This document shows positions 8,058 to 16,739 of a DNA stretch of 43,840 nucleotides, in pieces. The translations under genes and the position numbers were made by a program. The notes beneath the pieces were generated by a model. It searched no databases, was not told the origin of the DNA, and was given only the letters and a program-made list of their open reading frames with translations. Location: NCBI GenBank assembly GCA_024226455.1, contig JAAELR010000146.1:1-43840 (forward strand). Reading direction: 5' to 3'. Origin of the DNA: Paracoccaceae bacterium. Lineage in GTDB: Bacteria; Pseudomonadota; Alphaproteobacteria; Rhodobacterales; Rhodobacteraceae. The stretch's first letter is position 1. Every line of letters begins with the position of its first letter.

Positions 8058-9325
8058 CAGTTCTGCCCGTGTGTTGCGCTTGCGTATTTGCGGCCCAAAA
8101 GGCCAGTCGGACGCAGAAGCAAAGTAAGGGTCAGCACGATCATGCCATAGGCCGGAATGTACGATGCCGCTTTCTGCGGATCAGGCACACAGCCGGTCCC
8201 CGCAGCCTCGACCAGCCCGACGATGATACCGCCGAAGAAGGCCCCGGGCAGCGAGCCGAGCCCGCCGAGAACCACGATCACGAAAGACCGCATGGCCGGA
8301 ATGGCACCGACCTGCGGCAACCAGGAAAAGGCCTGCACCAGCAACGAGCCAGCCAGTGCGGCGATCATTCCGCCAAGCGCGAAGGCCAACATGTTCATGC
8401 GGTCGGGGTTGATCCCGGCAATGGCCGCGGCCTCGCGGTCAAGCGACACCGCGCGCAGCGCCTTGCCTGTCCATGTGCGGTGCAACAGGTAAAGCAGCGC
8501 CAGCAGGACGAAGATACAGGTCAGCGCCGCCGTAAGGCGCGGACTGGAAATGGTGACGCTCTCGAACAGTTCCATCGAGCCGCGGCTGGTCTTCATCAGC
8601 CAGGGGTCTTCGGACGAGGGTAGCCCCATGCGTGGAAAACTCAGGAAGCGTTGCGCTTTGACCGGGTTGGCGCCGGCGGTGGCCTGCACGAAATACTGCA
8701 ATGTGAAGGCCAGCCCGAAGGTCACCAGAATGCCGTACTCGACCGGGCGGTCGATCTTGCCTTCGTACATCGGGGTCAGGAACATGCGCTCGAAAATCGC
8801 GCCCAGGGTGAATGTCGCAACGCAGGCCCCCAGTACTCCGATCATCGGGTTGATCCCGGGCAGCCAGACCGAGGTGATGAAATAGGTGATCATGCCGCCG
8901 ATCATGTAGAACTCGCCATGAGCGAAACTGACGATGCCGAGGATCGAGAATATCAGGGTAAGCCCAAGCGCCATGAAGCCATAGATGATGCCGATGACCA
9001 GCCCGTTGACAAATTGCGACGCGACGAAGGTTCCGTTGGTCACGCAGATGTTGCCTGGATCGCCCTTGGCAAAAAACAGCCCGAACACCACAACCGTCGC
9101 AATGACTGGCAGGACGATGTAACGGGTCGTCAGCCGCGGCGTTTTGATCCAAAGCGGGATCAGTGCGAACGGCCCCGCGGCAGCACCGGTAAATGCTCCG
9201 ACCATGGACGTGTTCGACGTATCCAGATCGCGATGAAGATAACGGCGCTTCAGGGCGATACTGCCGATGACGCCCCATCCGGCCATCCAAAACACGGCGG
9301 CCCAGAAAAATCCTGAAAACTCCAC
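8057..9325 (-). CDS. LivH-type ABC transporter permease with a long N-terminal extension
   Basis: A 422-residue membrane protein. Residues from about 110 onward (GLVIGIIYGFMALGLTLIFS, GIVSFAHGEFYMIGG, then the EAA loop KALRAVSLDREAAAIAGINPDRMN) are the usual LivH permease. The first 110 or so residues are extra. They contain a hydrophobic segment (FFWAAVFWMAGWGVIGSIAL), a polar loop and two more hydrophobic stretches, ending in a likely periplasmic GDPGNICVTNGTF. Most LivH proteins are about 290-300 residues. The start codon is GTG at 9325, supported by GGAGGAG 8 bases upstream. A 119-base gap with a strong hairpin separates it from the binding-protein gene. It pairs with LivM. Confidence 0.87.
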   Translation of the reverse strand: MEFSGFFWAAVFWMAGWGVIGSIALKRRYLHRDLDTSNTSMVGAFTGAAAGPFALIPLWIKTPRLTTRYIVLPVIATVVVFGLFFAKGDPGNICVTNGTFVASQFVNGLVIGIIYGFMALGLTLIFSILGIVSFAHGEFYMIGGMITYFITSVWLPGINPMIGVLGACVATFTLGAIFERMFLTPMYEGKIDRPVEYGILVTFGLAFTLQYFVQATAGANPVKAQRFLSFPRMGLPSSEDPWLMKTSRGSMELFESVTISSPRLTAALTCIFVLLALLYLLHRTWTGKALRAVSLDREAAAIAGINPDRMNMLAFALGGMIAALAGSLLVQAFSWLPQVGAIPAMRSFVIVVLGGLGSLPGAFFGGIIVGLVEAAGTGCVPDPQKAASYIPAYGMIVLTLTLLLRPTGLLGRKYASATHGQN

Positions 9326-9383
9326 TTTGCACTCCTCCGAAAGGCAAAGAGCCGCCGTTCATCCGGCGGTCGTTTGTACATTT

Positions 9384-9413
9384 GGGTCAGCCGCAGGAAC
9401 GCGCGGCTGACCC
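9384..9413 (-). terminator. Strong hairpin between binding-protein and permease genes (attenuator or mRNA 3' stabiliser)
   Basis: An 11-bp perfect stem (GGGTCAGCCGC paired with GCGGCTGACCC) with an 8-base loop lies just after the binding-protein stop. A second, smaller hairpin (CCGCCG...CGGCGG) follows at about 9352-9368. No T-run follows on the minus strand, so full termination is doubtful. Such hairpins often protect the abundant binding-protein mRNA and reduce read-through into the permease genes. Confidence 0.65.
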
Positions 9414-9444
9414 GTTAGGCATGTGAGTGATCACCCAGGCCCGA

Positions 9445-10677
9445 TCAGTTGTTGATGATCGGCTCACCGGTCTTGTAGACGTCCGGATAGACAATCGTCG
9501 CGCTGCCGGAATCCTCACCCTCATTTTGGTACTGGATCACGGTTAGCGCCACATCGGGCCACTGGTGCCACCAGCTGTCGGGCTTGCCGTCGGCCGAGGG
9601 ATCCTTGCCGGTGCCATAGGGGAAGAAGATCTTGCCCAGGGTGCCTTCATGCTCGATCCCTTCCAGCGCCGCCACGATGGCATCACCATCGGTCGAGCCA
9701 GCCTCGTTGATCGCCTGGGCGATGATCGCAATGGAATCGTAGGCTTCCATTGCATAGCTTTCCACCGCGCCCTTGCCGGTCTTGGCCTTGTAGACGGTAG
9801 CGAACTCTTTGCCTTTGGGGCTGAACCCGTTCTCGGGCAGGCCGATACGCTGTACGAAAGCCAGGTTACCGTCCGGTACGTTCTCCCAATAGGCCTTGCT
9901 TTCCAGCGAGACCTGGCCGGTGTGGAACACCAGATCGAGCGGTCCGATGCCCGCGTCGGCGGATTGCTGGGTAAAGTTGTAGCCCGCTTCGCCGGTTGCC
10001 AGCGTGATGATCATGTCGGGGTCTTCCGCCTTGATCCGCTGAATGATGCCGGCGTAGTCCTGCGTGCCGATATCGACAGAGAAGGTGACAACTTCCTTGC
10101 CACCGCTTTCCAGCCCAGCCGTCGTCTCTTTCGCCGCCGGAATGCCGTAGTCGGTGTTCTCGGTCAGGATCGCAACCTTGTTGACGCCTTCAATCGTCAG
10201 GGCATGACGCCAGATCGTGGCCGAGGCCCAGGAACTGAGCGGCGCGATGCGGAAGATGTACTTCTGCTTGTCGCCGGTGATGGTGTCATTCCAGGTTTCG
10301 GCAAAGACCACCGGGATCTGTCGTGCATCGGCAACGTCCTTGGCCGCCACGCCGACCGACGAGTGATACCCTCCGCCAACAGCAACCACGCCGTCCTGGG
10401 TGATCAGCTTTTCCATGATCGCCTTGGCTTTTTCCGGCAGGCCCTCACTGTCGGCAATAACGACCTTCAGGTCACAGCCCAAAATGCCGCCCGCGGCGTT
10501 GATATCGCTTTCGGCGATCAGCATCGCGTCGCGCATTGCTTCGCCGCCGACAACGGTGCCGGGGGCAGAGAGCGGGGCGATGCCGCCAAGTTTTATGGTG
10601 CAATCCGCTGCAAATACCGCGCTGGATAGCGCCAGAACGCTGACTGCGGTCGCAGCCAGGAAACTTGTTTTTTTCAT
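9445..10677 (-). CDS. Periplasmic substrate-binding protein of the LivK/amide-type ABC importer
   Basis: A 410-residue secreted protein of the type I periplasmic binding family. Residues 1-26 are a Sec signal peptide (KKTSFLAATAVSVLALSSAVFA, cleavage before ADC). The mature protein begins CTIKLGGIAPLSAPGTVVGGEAMRD, matching the LivK/AmiC fold, with the inter-lobe motif GYHSSVGVAAKDVADARQIPVVFAETW. I chose the ATG at 10677 because GGGAGGA is 5-6 bases upstream; the longer frame has no signal peptide at its start. It heads the operon down to dgcN and delivers the substrate to the LivHM-type permease. Its ligand could be an amino acid, amide or short organic acid. The operon enzymes suggest an amino compound. 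Confidence 0.9.
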   Translation of the reverse strand: MKKTSFLAATAVSVLALSSAVFAADCTIKLGGIAPLSAPGTVVGGEAMRDAMLIAESDINAAGGILGCDLKVVIADSEGLPEKAKAIMEKLITQDGVVAVGGGYHSSVGVAAKDVADARQIPVVFAETWNDTITGDKQKYIFRIAPLSSWASATIWRHALTIEGVNKVAILTENTDYGIPAAKETTAGLESGGKEVVTFSVDIGTQDYAGIIQRIKAEDPDMIITLATGEAGYNFTQQSADAGIGPLDLVFHTGQVSLESKAYWENVPDGNLAFVQRIGLPENGFSPKGKEFATVYKAKTGKGAVESYAMEAYDSIAIIAQAINEAGSTDGDAIVAALEGIEHEGTLGKIFFPYGTGKDPSADGKPDSWWHQWPDVALTVIQYQNEGEDSGSATIVYPDVYKTGEPIINN

Positions 10678-10728
10678 TGAATCCTCCCGTAGGTTGAGTC
10701 CGAGCATTCGGAATCATGGCTAACTATT

Positions 10729-10748
10729 GCAATTCATTTGGAAATTGC
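10729..10748. promoter_or_regulatory. Candidate LysR operator between the binding-protein gene and lysR-type gene
   Basis: The 121-base divergent gap (10678-10798) is markedly A+T-rich against its surroundings. It holds the dyad GCAATT-N8-AATTGC, followed by further ATTG/CAAT half-sites up to about 10775. LysR-type proteins usually bind such AT-rich dyads beside their own gene. The assignment is inference from position and symmetry. Confidence 0.5.
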
Positions 10749-10798
10749 CCAAATTGATTATTGTAATGGGCTACATTGACGGATTTTATGGGTGAAAG

Positions 10799-11764
10799 AT
10801 GCGCTCTGACCAGACGGAGAAATTTGTCGCCAACCTTGATTGGAATCTTCTCAGAACCTTCGTCGTCATCGTTGAAGAGGGCAGCATTACCGCGGCCGCC
10901 AACCGCCTGCTGCGGCGCCAACCCACGGTCAGTATCGCCCTTGGCCGGCTGGAAACTCAGATCGGCAGCCGCCTGATAGAGCGCGGCGGCGGGGTATTCC
11001 GGCTGACAGCCGTCGGGACCGAGCTATATAAGGAATGCCATGATATCTACAGCGGCGTGTCGCGCCTGAGAGAGGTCGCAAACACCGCCTCGAAGGAACT
11101 GACCGGAAGTATCAACATTTCGCTGGCAAGCCACGTCGTGACCCCGATCCTCGACCGGTTGCTGGCGGAGTATCACCGCGAATTCCCCCATGTCACCTTT
11201 CAGATCAGCGTCGGAACAAGCGACAGCGTCACCCGTGACGTTCTGGAAAAGACGGCCTCTTTGGGCATCTGCCTGCTCGGCAAGCGGCGAAGCGAGCTGG
11301 AATACCAGATCATGTACCGCGAGTTCTTTGGGTTTTTCTGCGGGCCGCCGCATCCGCTGTTCGGCAAAGAAGGTTTGCGGCTGAAGGACCTGCGAGGCGC
11401 CTTTGCGGTGACTTTCGGGATCGACAACATGGGCGACGCCTTGCGCCCGGTGGCGCTATTTCGGCAAAAACACAAGCTCGACCACGAGATGATCGGGCAT
11501 TCCACCCATCTCGAAGAGGTTCGCCGCATGATTGTGTGTGGTCTGGGCATTGGCCCACTGCCGATACATGTGGTGACGCGGGATGTGCGTAACGGGAACC
11601 TTTGGCGCCTGCCACCCTACAAGAGCCCCCCCAGGGTCGATATTCACTTGGTGACCAACCCCGCCAAACGTTTCAGCCGCGCCGAGGCGAAATTCGTTCA
11701 GACGCTGCAGAGCCGTCTCGCGAGCATACCGATCGCCGAGAGGGTTTACACCGGCGCCACGTAG
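10799..11764 (+). CDS. LysR-family transcriptional regulator
   Basis: A 321-residue LysR-type regulator. The N-terminal winged helix is clear: LDWNLLRTFVVIVEEGSITA, then AANRLLRRQPTVSIALGRLE and GSRLIERGGGVFRLTAVG (about residues 12-70). It is followed by a linker helix and a periplasmic-binding-like effector domain (about 90-300). It is divergent from the nine-gene transporter/D-Glu operon and separated by an AT-rich gap with a dyad, so that operon is its probable target and one of the imported or processed compounds its probable effector. The ATG at 10799 leaves a short N-terminal extension before the helix-turn-helix. It converges on the oxidoreductase operon. Confidence 0.9.
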   Translation: MRSDQTEKFVANLDWNLLRTFVVIVEEGSITAAANRLLRRQPTVSIALGRLETQIGSRLIERGGGVFRLTAVGTELYKECHDIYSGVSRLREVANTASKELTGSINISLASHVVTPILDRLLAEYHREFPHVTFQISVGTSDSVTRDVLEKTASLGICLLGKRRSELEYQIMYREFFGFFCGPPHPLFGKEGLRLKDLRGAFAVTFGIDNMGDALRPVALFRQKHKLDHEMIGHSTHLEEVRRMIVCGLGIGPLPIHVVTRDVRNGNLWRLPPYKSPPRVDIHLVTNPAKRFSRAEAKFVQTLQSRLASIPIAERVYTGAT

Positions 11765-11789
11765 TCGCGCCATTCCAGCCCGATCAGAA

Positions 11790-11807
11790 CACCCGGATTT
11801 GCGGGTG
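11790..11807. terminator. Small bidirectional hairpin between convergent genes
   Basis: CACCCG and CGGGTG form a 6-bp stem with a 6-base loop in the 47-base gap between the convergent lysR-type gene and the oxidoreductase beta gene. There is no clear T-run. It is weak evidence for a shared terminator. Confidence 0.35.
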
Positions 11808-11811
11808 GCGC

Positions 11812-12861
11812 CTATCTCAGGCCTTCGTTGATGCTGTTCAGCACCCGGCTGCCGGGGCAAAGTTCGTTCTTTCCCAATTCGTTCAACGGCCTTGTTGCCA
11901 GGTTCAGGTTGCGGTTGAGATCCTGCGAATTGGGGTCGAGGAACAACAGCCCCGTAAGAATCCGGTCCTCTTCCTGCGCCGCCTGCAGCGCGTTTAGTGC
12001 GGCGACGCGGTCGTTGGTCCGATAGTCGGTGCCGGTCTTGTGCAGGTGAATGACCGAACCGTCATGCAGTGTGACGTTCTGGCCGGTGCCTGCCGCGTAA
12101 TGGGTGCGGATTTCTTCGCGCATCGGCACGAAGTCCAGAGGCATTGCGTCCAGATGCTCGCGGGTTTCGGTATAGCTTCTGGTTGAACCTGCGTGGTTGT
12201 TGAAGGTCACGCATGGGCTGACCACGTCGATAAAGGCGAACCCCTTGTGGGCCATGGCACCGCGGATCAGCGGTTCCAGCTGCTCCTTGTCGCCCGAGAA
12301 ACTGCGCGCCACAAGGCTTGCGCCCTGCAGCAGCGCCAGGCTGGCAATGTCGATGCCTTCGAACTGGTTGGCGGTCCCGTATTTGCTGACAGTGCCCAGA
12401 TCGGCGGTAGCGCTGACCTGACCCTTGGTCAGCCCGTAACAGCCGTTATTGGCGACGATATAGGTCATGTTCACATTGCGCCGGACCAGGTGCACGAACT
12501 GGCCAATGCCGATAGAGGCGGTGTCGCCGTCGCCCGAAACCCCGATATAGGTCAGTTCGCGGTTGGCCAGGCTGGCGCCGGTGGCGACGGAGGGCATGCG
12601 CCCGTGCACCGAGTTGAAGCCGTGACTTCTGCCCATGAAGTAGGTGGGCATTTTCGACGAACAGCCGATGCCCGAAAGCTTGGCGATCCGGTGCGGCGGG
12701 ATTGACGACAAGAAACAGGCGTTGCGGATTGCCGCCGAGATGCTGTCGTGGCCACATCCCGCGCACAAGGTAGAGATCGCACCATCATAGTCAGCGACCG
12801 TATAGCCAAGGGTGTTTATCGGCAGACGGGGATGGCGGAATTTCGGCTTGATATAGGACAT
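11812..12861 (-). CDS. 2-oxoacid:acceptor (ferredoxin) oxidoreductase, beta subunit
   Basis: A 349-residue thiamine-diphosphate-binding beta subunit of the OFOR family, which decarboxylates 2-oxo acids to acyl-CoA and passes electrons to Fe-S clusters. The TPP-Mg motif is GDGDTASIGIGQ (about 110-121) with NNGCYGLTKGQ completing it. Four cysteines match the [4Fe-4S] site of two-subunit OFORs: C33 and C36 (LCAGCGH), C67 (GIGCSSK) and C217 (SPCVTFN). The start at ATG 12861 overlaps the alpha stop (TGATG). An upstream in-frame extension lies inside the alpha gene and looks non-native. Candidate substrates are 2-oxoglutarate, pyruvate, branched or aryl 2-oxo acids; the sequence does not decide. 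The same operon supplies a flavin/Fe-S electron partner. Confidence 0.9.
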   Translation of the reverse strand: MSYIKPKFRHPRLPINTLGYTVADYDGAISTLCAGCGHDSISAAIRNACFLSSIPPHRIAKLSGIGCSSKMPTYFMGRSHGFNSVHGRMPSVATGASLANRELTYIGVSGDGDTASIGIGQFVHLVRRNVNMTYIVANNGCYGLTKGQVSATADLGTVSKYGTANQFEGIDIASLALLQGASLVARSFSGDKEQLEPLIRGAMAHKGFAFIDVVSPCVTFNNHAGSTRSYTETREHLDAMPLDFVPMREEIRTHYAAGTGQNVTLHDGSVIHLHKTGTDYRTNDRVAALNALQAAQEEDRILTGLLFLDPNSQDLNRNLNLATRPLNELGKNELCPGSRVLNSINEGLR

Positions 12862-14741
12862 CAGGCTTTCTCCGGGTGCAGCGCGACCACATCGGCGCTC
12901 TTGGTTTTCAAGGTCTCGCGGATCTTGCGGGCGATGTTGCGCGCGGTGATCGGTGTGCCGGAATAGTTCAGCACCGGCATCAGCTTGCCCGGCGGGATCT
13001 CGCATTCGTTGATGATCAGCCGACGCATCTGGCCGTCTCGGTTCTGCTCGATCACGAAGACCAGGTCGCGGTCGTGGATGAACTGGTCAAGCTCGTGGTG
13101 GAACGGAAAGGCGCGAATCCGCATCGTGTCGATGGGATAGCCTTCGTCGGCCAGCATCTCGACCGCCTCATATGCCGGCGAGGCGGATGTGCCGAAGAAC
13201 AGCGCCCCGAGCTTCAGTTTGGTTTTTGGCTTCTTGACCTCGATCGGCCTGTGCGTCTTGGGGGCTGGCACAAGGTTCTTGGCGGTCTCGAACTTGCGCA
13301 ACAGCCGGTCGACGTTCTGCACGTAGTCCTCGCCGCTCTCCGAATAAACCGCAAACGGGTCCTTCGAAGATCCGCGGGTGAAGAACGCGCCCTTGTCGGG
13401 ATGCGTGCCCGGCAGCGTGCGATAGCAGATGCCGTCGCCATCGACGTCGCGATAACGCCCCCAGTCCTCGGCCTTGTCCAGTGCCTCGGCGTCCAGAACC
13501 TTGCCCCGGTCCATCGTGCTGTCATCGTCCCACTCCAGCGCCGGCGACATCCAGTCGTTCATGCCCAGGTCGAGATCCGACATCATGATCACCGGCGTCT
13601 GCAACTGCTCTGCCAGATGGAAAGACTCGACCGTCATGTCGAAACACTCACGCGGGGTGGCGGGAAACACCAGCACCTGCTTGGTGTCTCCATGGCTGGC
13701 ATATGCAGCGGCCAGAATATCGGATTGCTGCGAGCGCGTCGGCATGCCGGTCGATGGGCCAGAGCGTTGCACGTTGATCAGCACCACCGGCACTTCGGCG
13801 AAATAGGCCAGCCCCAGAAACTCGCTCATCAGCGACAGGCCGGGCCCCGAGGTCGCGGTGAAGGCGCGTGCGCCGTTCCAGCTCGCGCCCACCACCATGC
13901 CCATGGCCGACAGCTCGTCCTCGGCCTGAACGATGGCATAGTTACGCTTGCCGCTGCCCGCGTCGATCCGCAAGCGTTCGGCATATGTGGAAAACGCGTC
14001 GATGACGGATGTCGACGGGGTGATCGGGTACCAGGCCGCCACCGTCGCACCGCCATAGATCGCCCCCAGGGCGGCGGCGGTGTTGCCGTTCATCAGGATG
14101 TGCTCGCTTTCGCGGATATGCGGGGCAACGTCGCCGCCCTGTTCCAGCCGGATCGGAAGCGGGCAGTCAAAATTCTCTGTGGCGAACTGATAACCCATCT
14201 CTAGCGCGTGCACATTGGACGAGATCAGCTCTTGCTTGCGCTTGAACTGGTCGTTCAGAAGATCCTTGAGGATGGAGAATTTCAGGTTCAGCAATGCCGC
14301 CAATGCGCCGACATAGACCACATTGCGCAGCAGCTGCCGCAGGCGCGGGTTGTCGAATTCGCGCATGCACATCTCGGTCAAGGGGATGCTGAAAAAGTGG
14401 ATGTCGTCGCGCCTCAGATGCTGGGCCAGAGGCTTGGTGGAATCGTAGAGAAAATAACCGCCCGGATCGATGCTGGCGATGTCCTGCTCCATGCTCTGGG
14501 GGTTAACGCAGACCATCAGATCGACGCCGCCGCGGCGGCCCAGATAACCCTTGGAACTGACCCGGACCTCGTACCAGGTGGGCAGGCCCTGAATGTTGGA
14601 CGGAAAGATGTTGCGCGGGCTGACCGGGATGCCCATGCGAAAGATCGCCTTGGCGAACAGGTGGTTGGCGCTGGCCGACCCGGTGCCGTTTACATTGGCA
14701 AACTTCACCACAAAGTTGTTGACGCCATTGATTTCTCTCAT
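12861..14741 (-). CDS. 2-oxoacid:acceptor oxidoreductase, fused gamma-alpha subunit
   Basis: A 626-residue subunit in which the gamma domain (about residues 10-190, starting VVKFANVNGTGSASANHLFA, with GYLGRRGGVDLMVCVNPQ) is fused to the alpha PFOR domain. The alpha part contains the diagnostic YPITPSTSVIDAF, then ATSGPGLSLMSEFLG and QRSGPSTGMPTRSQQSDI. This is the arrangement of two-subunit OFORs such as KorA-type enzymes. A long insertion around residues 430-500 (from SPALEWDDDSTMDRGKVLDA through the stretch with CYRTLPGTHPDKGAFFTRG) is also seen in KorA-type proteins. The start overlaps the stop of the GltD-like gene by ATGA, and its stop overlaps the beta start. All three subunits should be made together in the cytoplasm. 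Confidence 0.9.
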   Translation of the reverse strand: MREINGVNNFVVKFANVNGTGSASANHLFAKAIFRMGIPVSPRNIFPSNIQGLPTWYEVRVSSKGYLGRRGGVDLMVCVNPQSMEQDIASIDPGGYFLYDSTKPLAQHLRRDDIHFFSIPLTEMCMREFDNPRLRQLLRNVVYVGALAALLNLKFSILKDLLNDQFKRKQELISSNVHALEMGYQFATENFDCPLPIRLEQGGDVAPHIRESEHILMNGNTAAALGAIYGGATVAAWYPITPSTSVIDAFSTYAERLRIDAGSGKRNYAIVQAEDELSAMGMVVGASWNGARAFTATSGPGLSLMSEFLGLAYFAEVPVVLINVQRSGPSTGMPTRSQQSDILAAAYASHGDTKQVLVFPATPRECFDMTVESFHLAEQLQTPVIMMSDLDLGMNDWMSPALEWDDDSTMDRGKVLDAEALDKAEDWGRYRDVDGDGICYRTLPGTHPDKGAFFTRGSSKDPFAVYSESGEDYVQNVDRLLRKFETAKNLVPAPKTHRPIEVKKPKTKLKLGALFFGTSASPAYEAVEMLADEGYPIDTMRIRAFPFHHELDQFIHDRDLVFVIEQNRDGQMRRLIINECEIPPGKLMPVLNYSGTPITARNIARKIRETLKTKSADVVALHPEKA

Positions 14742-16531
14742 GTGATCTCCATCAGGTCAAGGCTTGCCGTGGCTGTGTTGTAAAGGAACATCTGCATGTC
14801 CCAGGCCGCCGTCGGGCAGCGTTCGGCGCACAATCCGCAATGCAGGCAAACGTCCTCGTCCTTGACCATGACCTTGCCGGTTTCCAGCGTGTCCGAAACA
14901 TAAAGGCCCTGTGCGGTATTGGTGGCCGGCACCACCAGCCGCTGGCGCAGGTCCTGTTCCTCGGCGTTCCGCACAAAGCTGATACAGCTGGTAGGGCAGA
15001 TGTCGGTACAGGCATCGCATTCGATGCAATTGGCCCCGGTGAACACGGTCTGGACGTCGCAGTTGAGGCACCGCTCCGCCTGAACGAACGCAGCGTCGGC
15101 GTCGAACCCCAGTTCAACCTCGAGCGCACGGTCGCTCAGCGCCTTTTCCAGTTCGACCAGCGGCACCGCCTCGCGTTTGTCTTCGACAAGGGCGGACGCA
15201 TAGCTCCATTCGTGGATGCCCATCTTCTGGCTGACCAGATTGACCTGTGGACCGGGGCGCGCGGTCAGGTCCCCGCCCTGGCAGTAGAGGTCGATGGACA
15301 CCGCGGCCAGATGACCGTGGGCCACTGCCGTGATGATGTTTTTCGGCCCGAAAGCCGCGTCTCCGCCAAAGAAGACCTCTTTGCGGGTGGATTGCATCGT
15401 CACGTCATCATTCAACAGTGGCGTGCCCCAGCCGGTGAACCTGATGCCGGTCTCTTTTTCGATCCATGGAAAGGCGTTTTCCTGGCCGATGGCGATCAGA
15501 ACGTCATCGCAGGGAAAGAAGACTGGTTTCTCGCCGGTCGGTACCAGCTCTCGCCCGCCATCGTCTTTATAGACCGCTTCGACCTTTTCGAAATTCATGC
15601 CGGCAAGTTTGCCCTTCTTCAGCACGAATTCCTTGGGGACATGGTTGTCGATGATCGGAATGCCCTCGTTAACGGCGTCTTCCTTTTCCCAGTCAGAGGC
15701 CTTCATGTCGGCAAACGGGCTGCGCACGATAACCTTGACGTCCATGCCGCCCAGCCGGCGCGAGGTGCGGCAGCAATCCATCGCGGTGTTGCCTCCGCCC
15801 AGAACGATCACCTTCTTGCCGATCCTGCTACTGTGTTCGAAGGCGACACTGGCCAGCCAGTCGAGCCCGACATGGATATTGGCGGCGGCCTCCTTGCGCC
15901 CGGGCAAGTCGGGCAGGTCGCGCCCGCGTGGGGCGCCGCATCCGACAAAGACCGCGTCATAGTCCTGCGCCAGAAGATCCGACATGCTGTCGATGAATGT
16001 ATTGAAATGGGTGTGGATCCCCATATTCAACACATAGCCTACCTCTTCGTCGAGCACCGCCTGTGGCAGCCGGAAGGATGGGATTTCCGAACGCATGAAG
16101 CCTCCGGCCCCATTGCGGTCATCGAACAGGTGCAGCTCATAGCCCAGCGGGGCAAGGCCGCGCGCCACCGTCAAAGAGGCCGGCCCGCCCCCGACCAGGG
16201 CGACCTTCTTGCCGTTTGCCGGCCCCGCGCCGGGAAGCCGGTGTTTCACATCCTCTTTGAAATCTGCCGCCACCCGCTTCAGTCGGCAGATCGCCACCGG
16301 GGCATCCTCGACCCGCCCACGGCGGCAGGCGGGCTCGCACGGGCGGTCGCAGGTCCGGCCCAGAATGCCCGGAAAGACGTTGCTTTGCCAGTTTACCAGA
16401 TAGGCTTCGGTGTATTCCTGCTGGGCAATCAGCCGGATATACCATGGTACCGGAGTGTGCGCCGGGCAGGCATACTGGCAATCGACGACCTTGTGAAAGA
16501 ATTCAGGGTCGGTTGTGTTGGTCGGTTTCAT
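14738..16531 (-). CDS. GltD-like FAD/NAD(P) oxidoreductase with C-terminal 4Fe-4S ferredoxin domains
   Basis: A 597-residue flavoprotein. The N-terminal Fer4_20-type domain has cysteines C18, C22, C61, C65, C69 and C82 (VDCQYACPAHTPVPWYI; RTCDRPCEPACRRG). Two dinucleotide folds follow: VALVGGGPASLTVARG for FAD (about 110-125) and VIVLGGGNTAMDCCR for NAD(P)H. The C-terminus carries two cluster motifs, CIECDACTDICP and CLHCGLCAERCP. Glutamate synthase small subunits share the first two modules but not the last. In this operon it most plausibly moves electrons between the oxoacid oxidoreductase and NAD(P). The ATG at 16531 is preferred over 16576 because family proteins begin just before the DPEFF/VDCQ region. 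The stop overlaps the alpha gene. Confidence 0.86.
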   Translation of the reverse strand: MKPTNTTDPEFFHKVVDCQYACPAHTPVPWYIRLIAQQEYTEAYLVNWQSNVFPGILGRTCDRPCEPACRRGRVEDAPVAICRLKRVAADFKEDVKHRLPGAGPANGKKVALVGGGPASLTVARGLAPLGYELHLFDDRNGAGGFMRSEIPSFRLPQAVLDEEVGYVLNMGIHTHFNTFIDSMSDLLAQDYDAVFVGCGAPRGRDLPDLPGRKEAAANIHVGLDWLASVAFEHSSRIGKKVIVLGGGNTAMDCCRTSRRLGGMDVKVIVRSPFADMKASDWEKEDAVNEGIPIIDNHVPKEFVLKKGKLAGMNFEKVEAVYKDDGGRELVPTGEKPVFFPCDDVLIAIGQENAFPWIEKETGIRFTGWGTPLLNDDVTMQSTRKEVFFGGDAAFGPKNIITAVAHGHLAAVSIDLYCQGGDLTARPGPQVNLVSQKMGIHEWSYASALVEDKREAVPLVELEKALSDRALEVELGFDADAAFVQAERCLNCDVQTVFTGANCIECDACTDICPTSCISFVRNAEEQDLRQRLVVPATNTAQGLYVSDTLETGKVMVKDEDVCLHCGLCAERCPTAAWDMQMFLYNTATASLDLMEIT

Positions 16532-16739
16532 TTCCAAGCGTTTCCCGCCTGTTGGGCTGTGTACGACGGCATACACAGAAAGCGCGCAGCGGAAACTGGT
16601 GTAAAGGCCAATTGTTCAGATTGGGTGTTTTTGGTGCGGGTTTCGACGAAAAAGGCACTGCAGGGCGCCCGGCCACGGCCGGCGATTTTGTGACGACCGC
16701 TACAGCCCGCAATGCAGGGGGAATCAAGTCTGAATGAGA

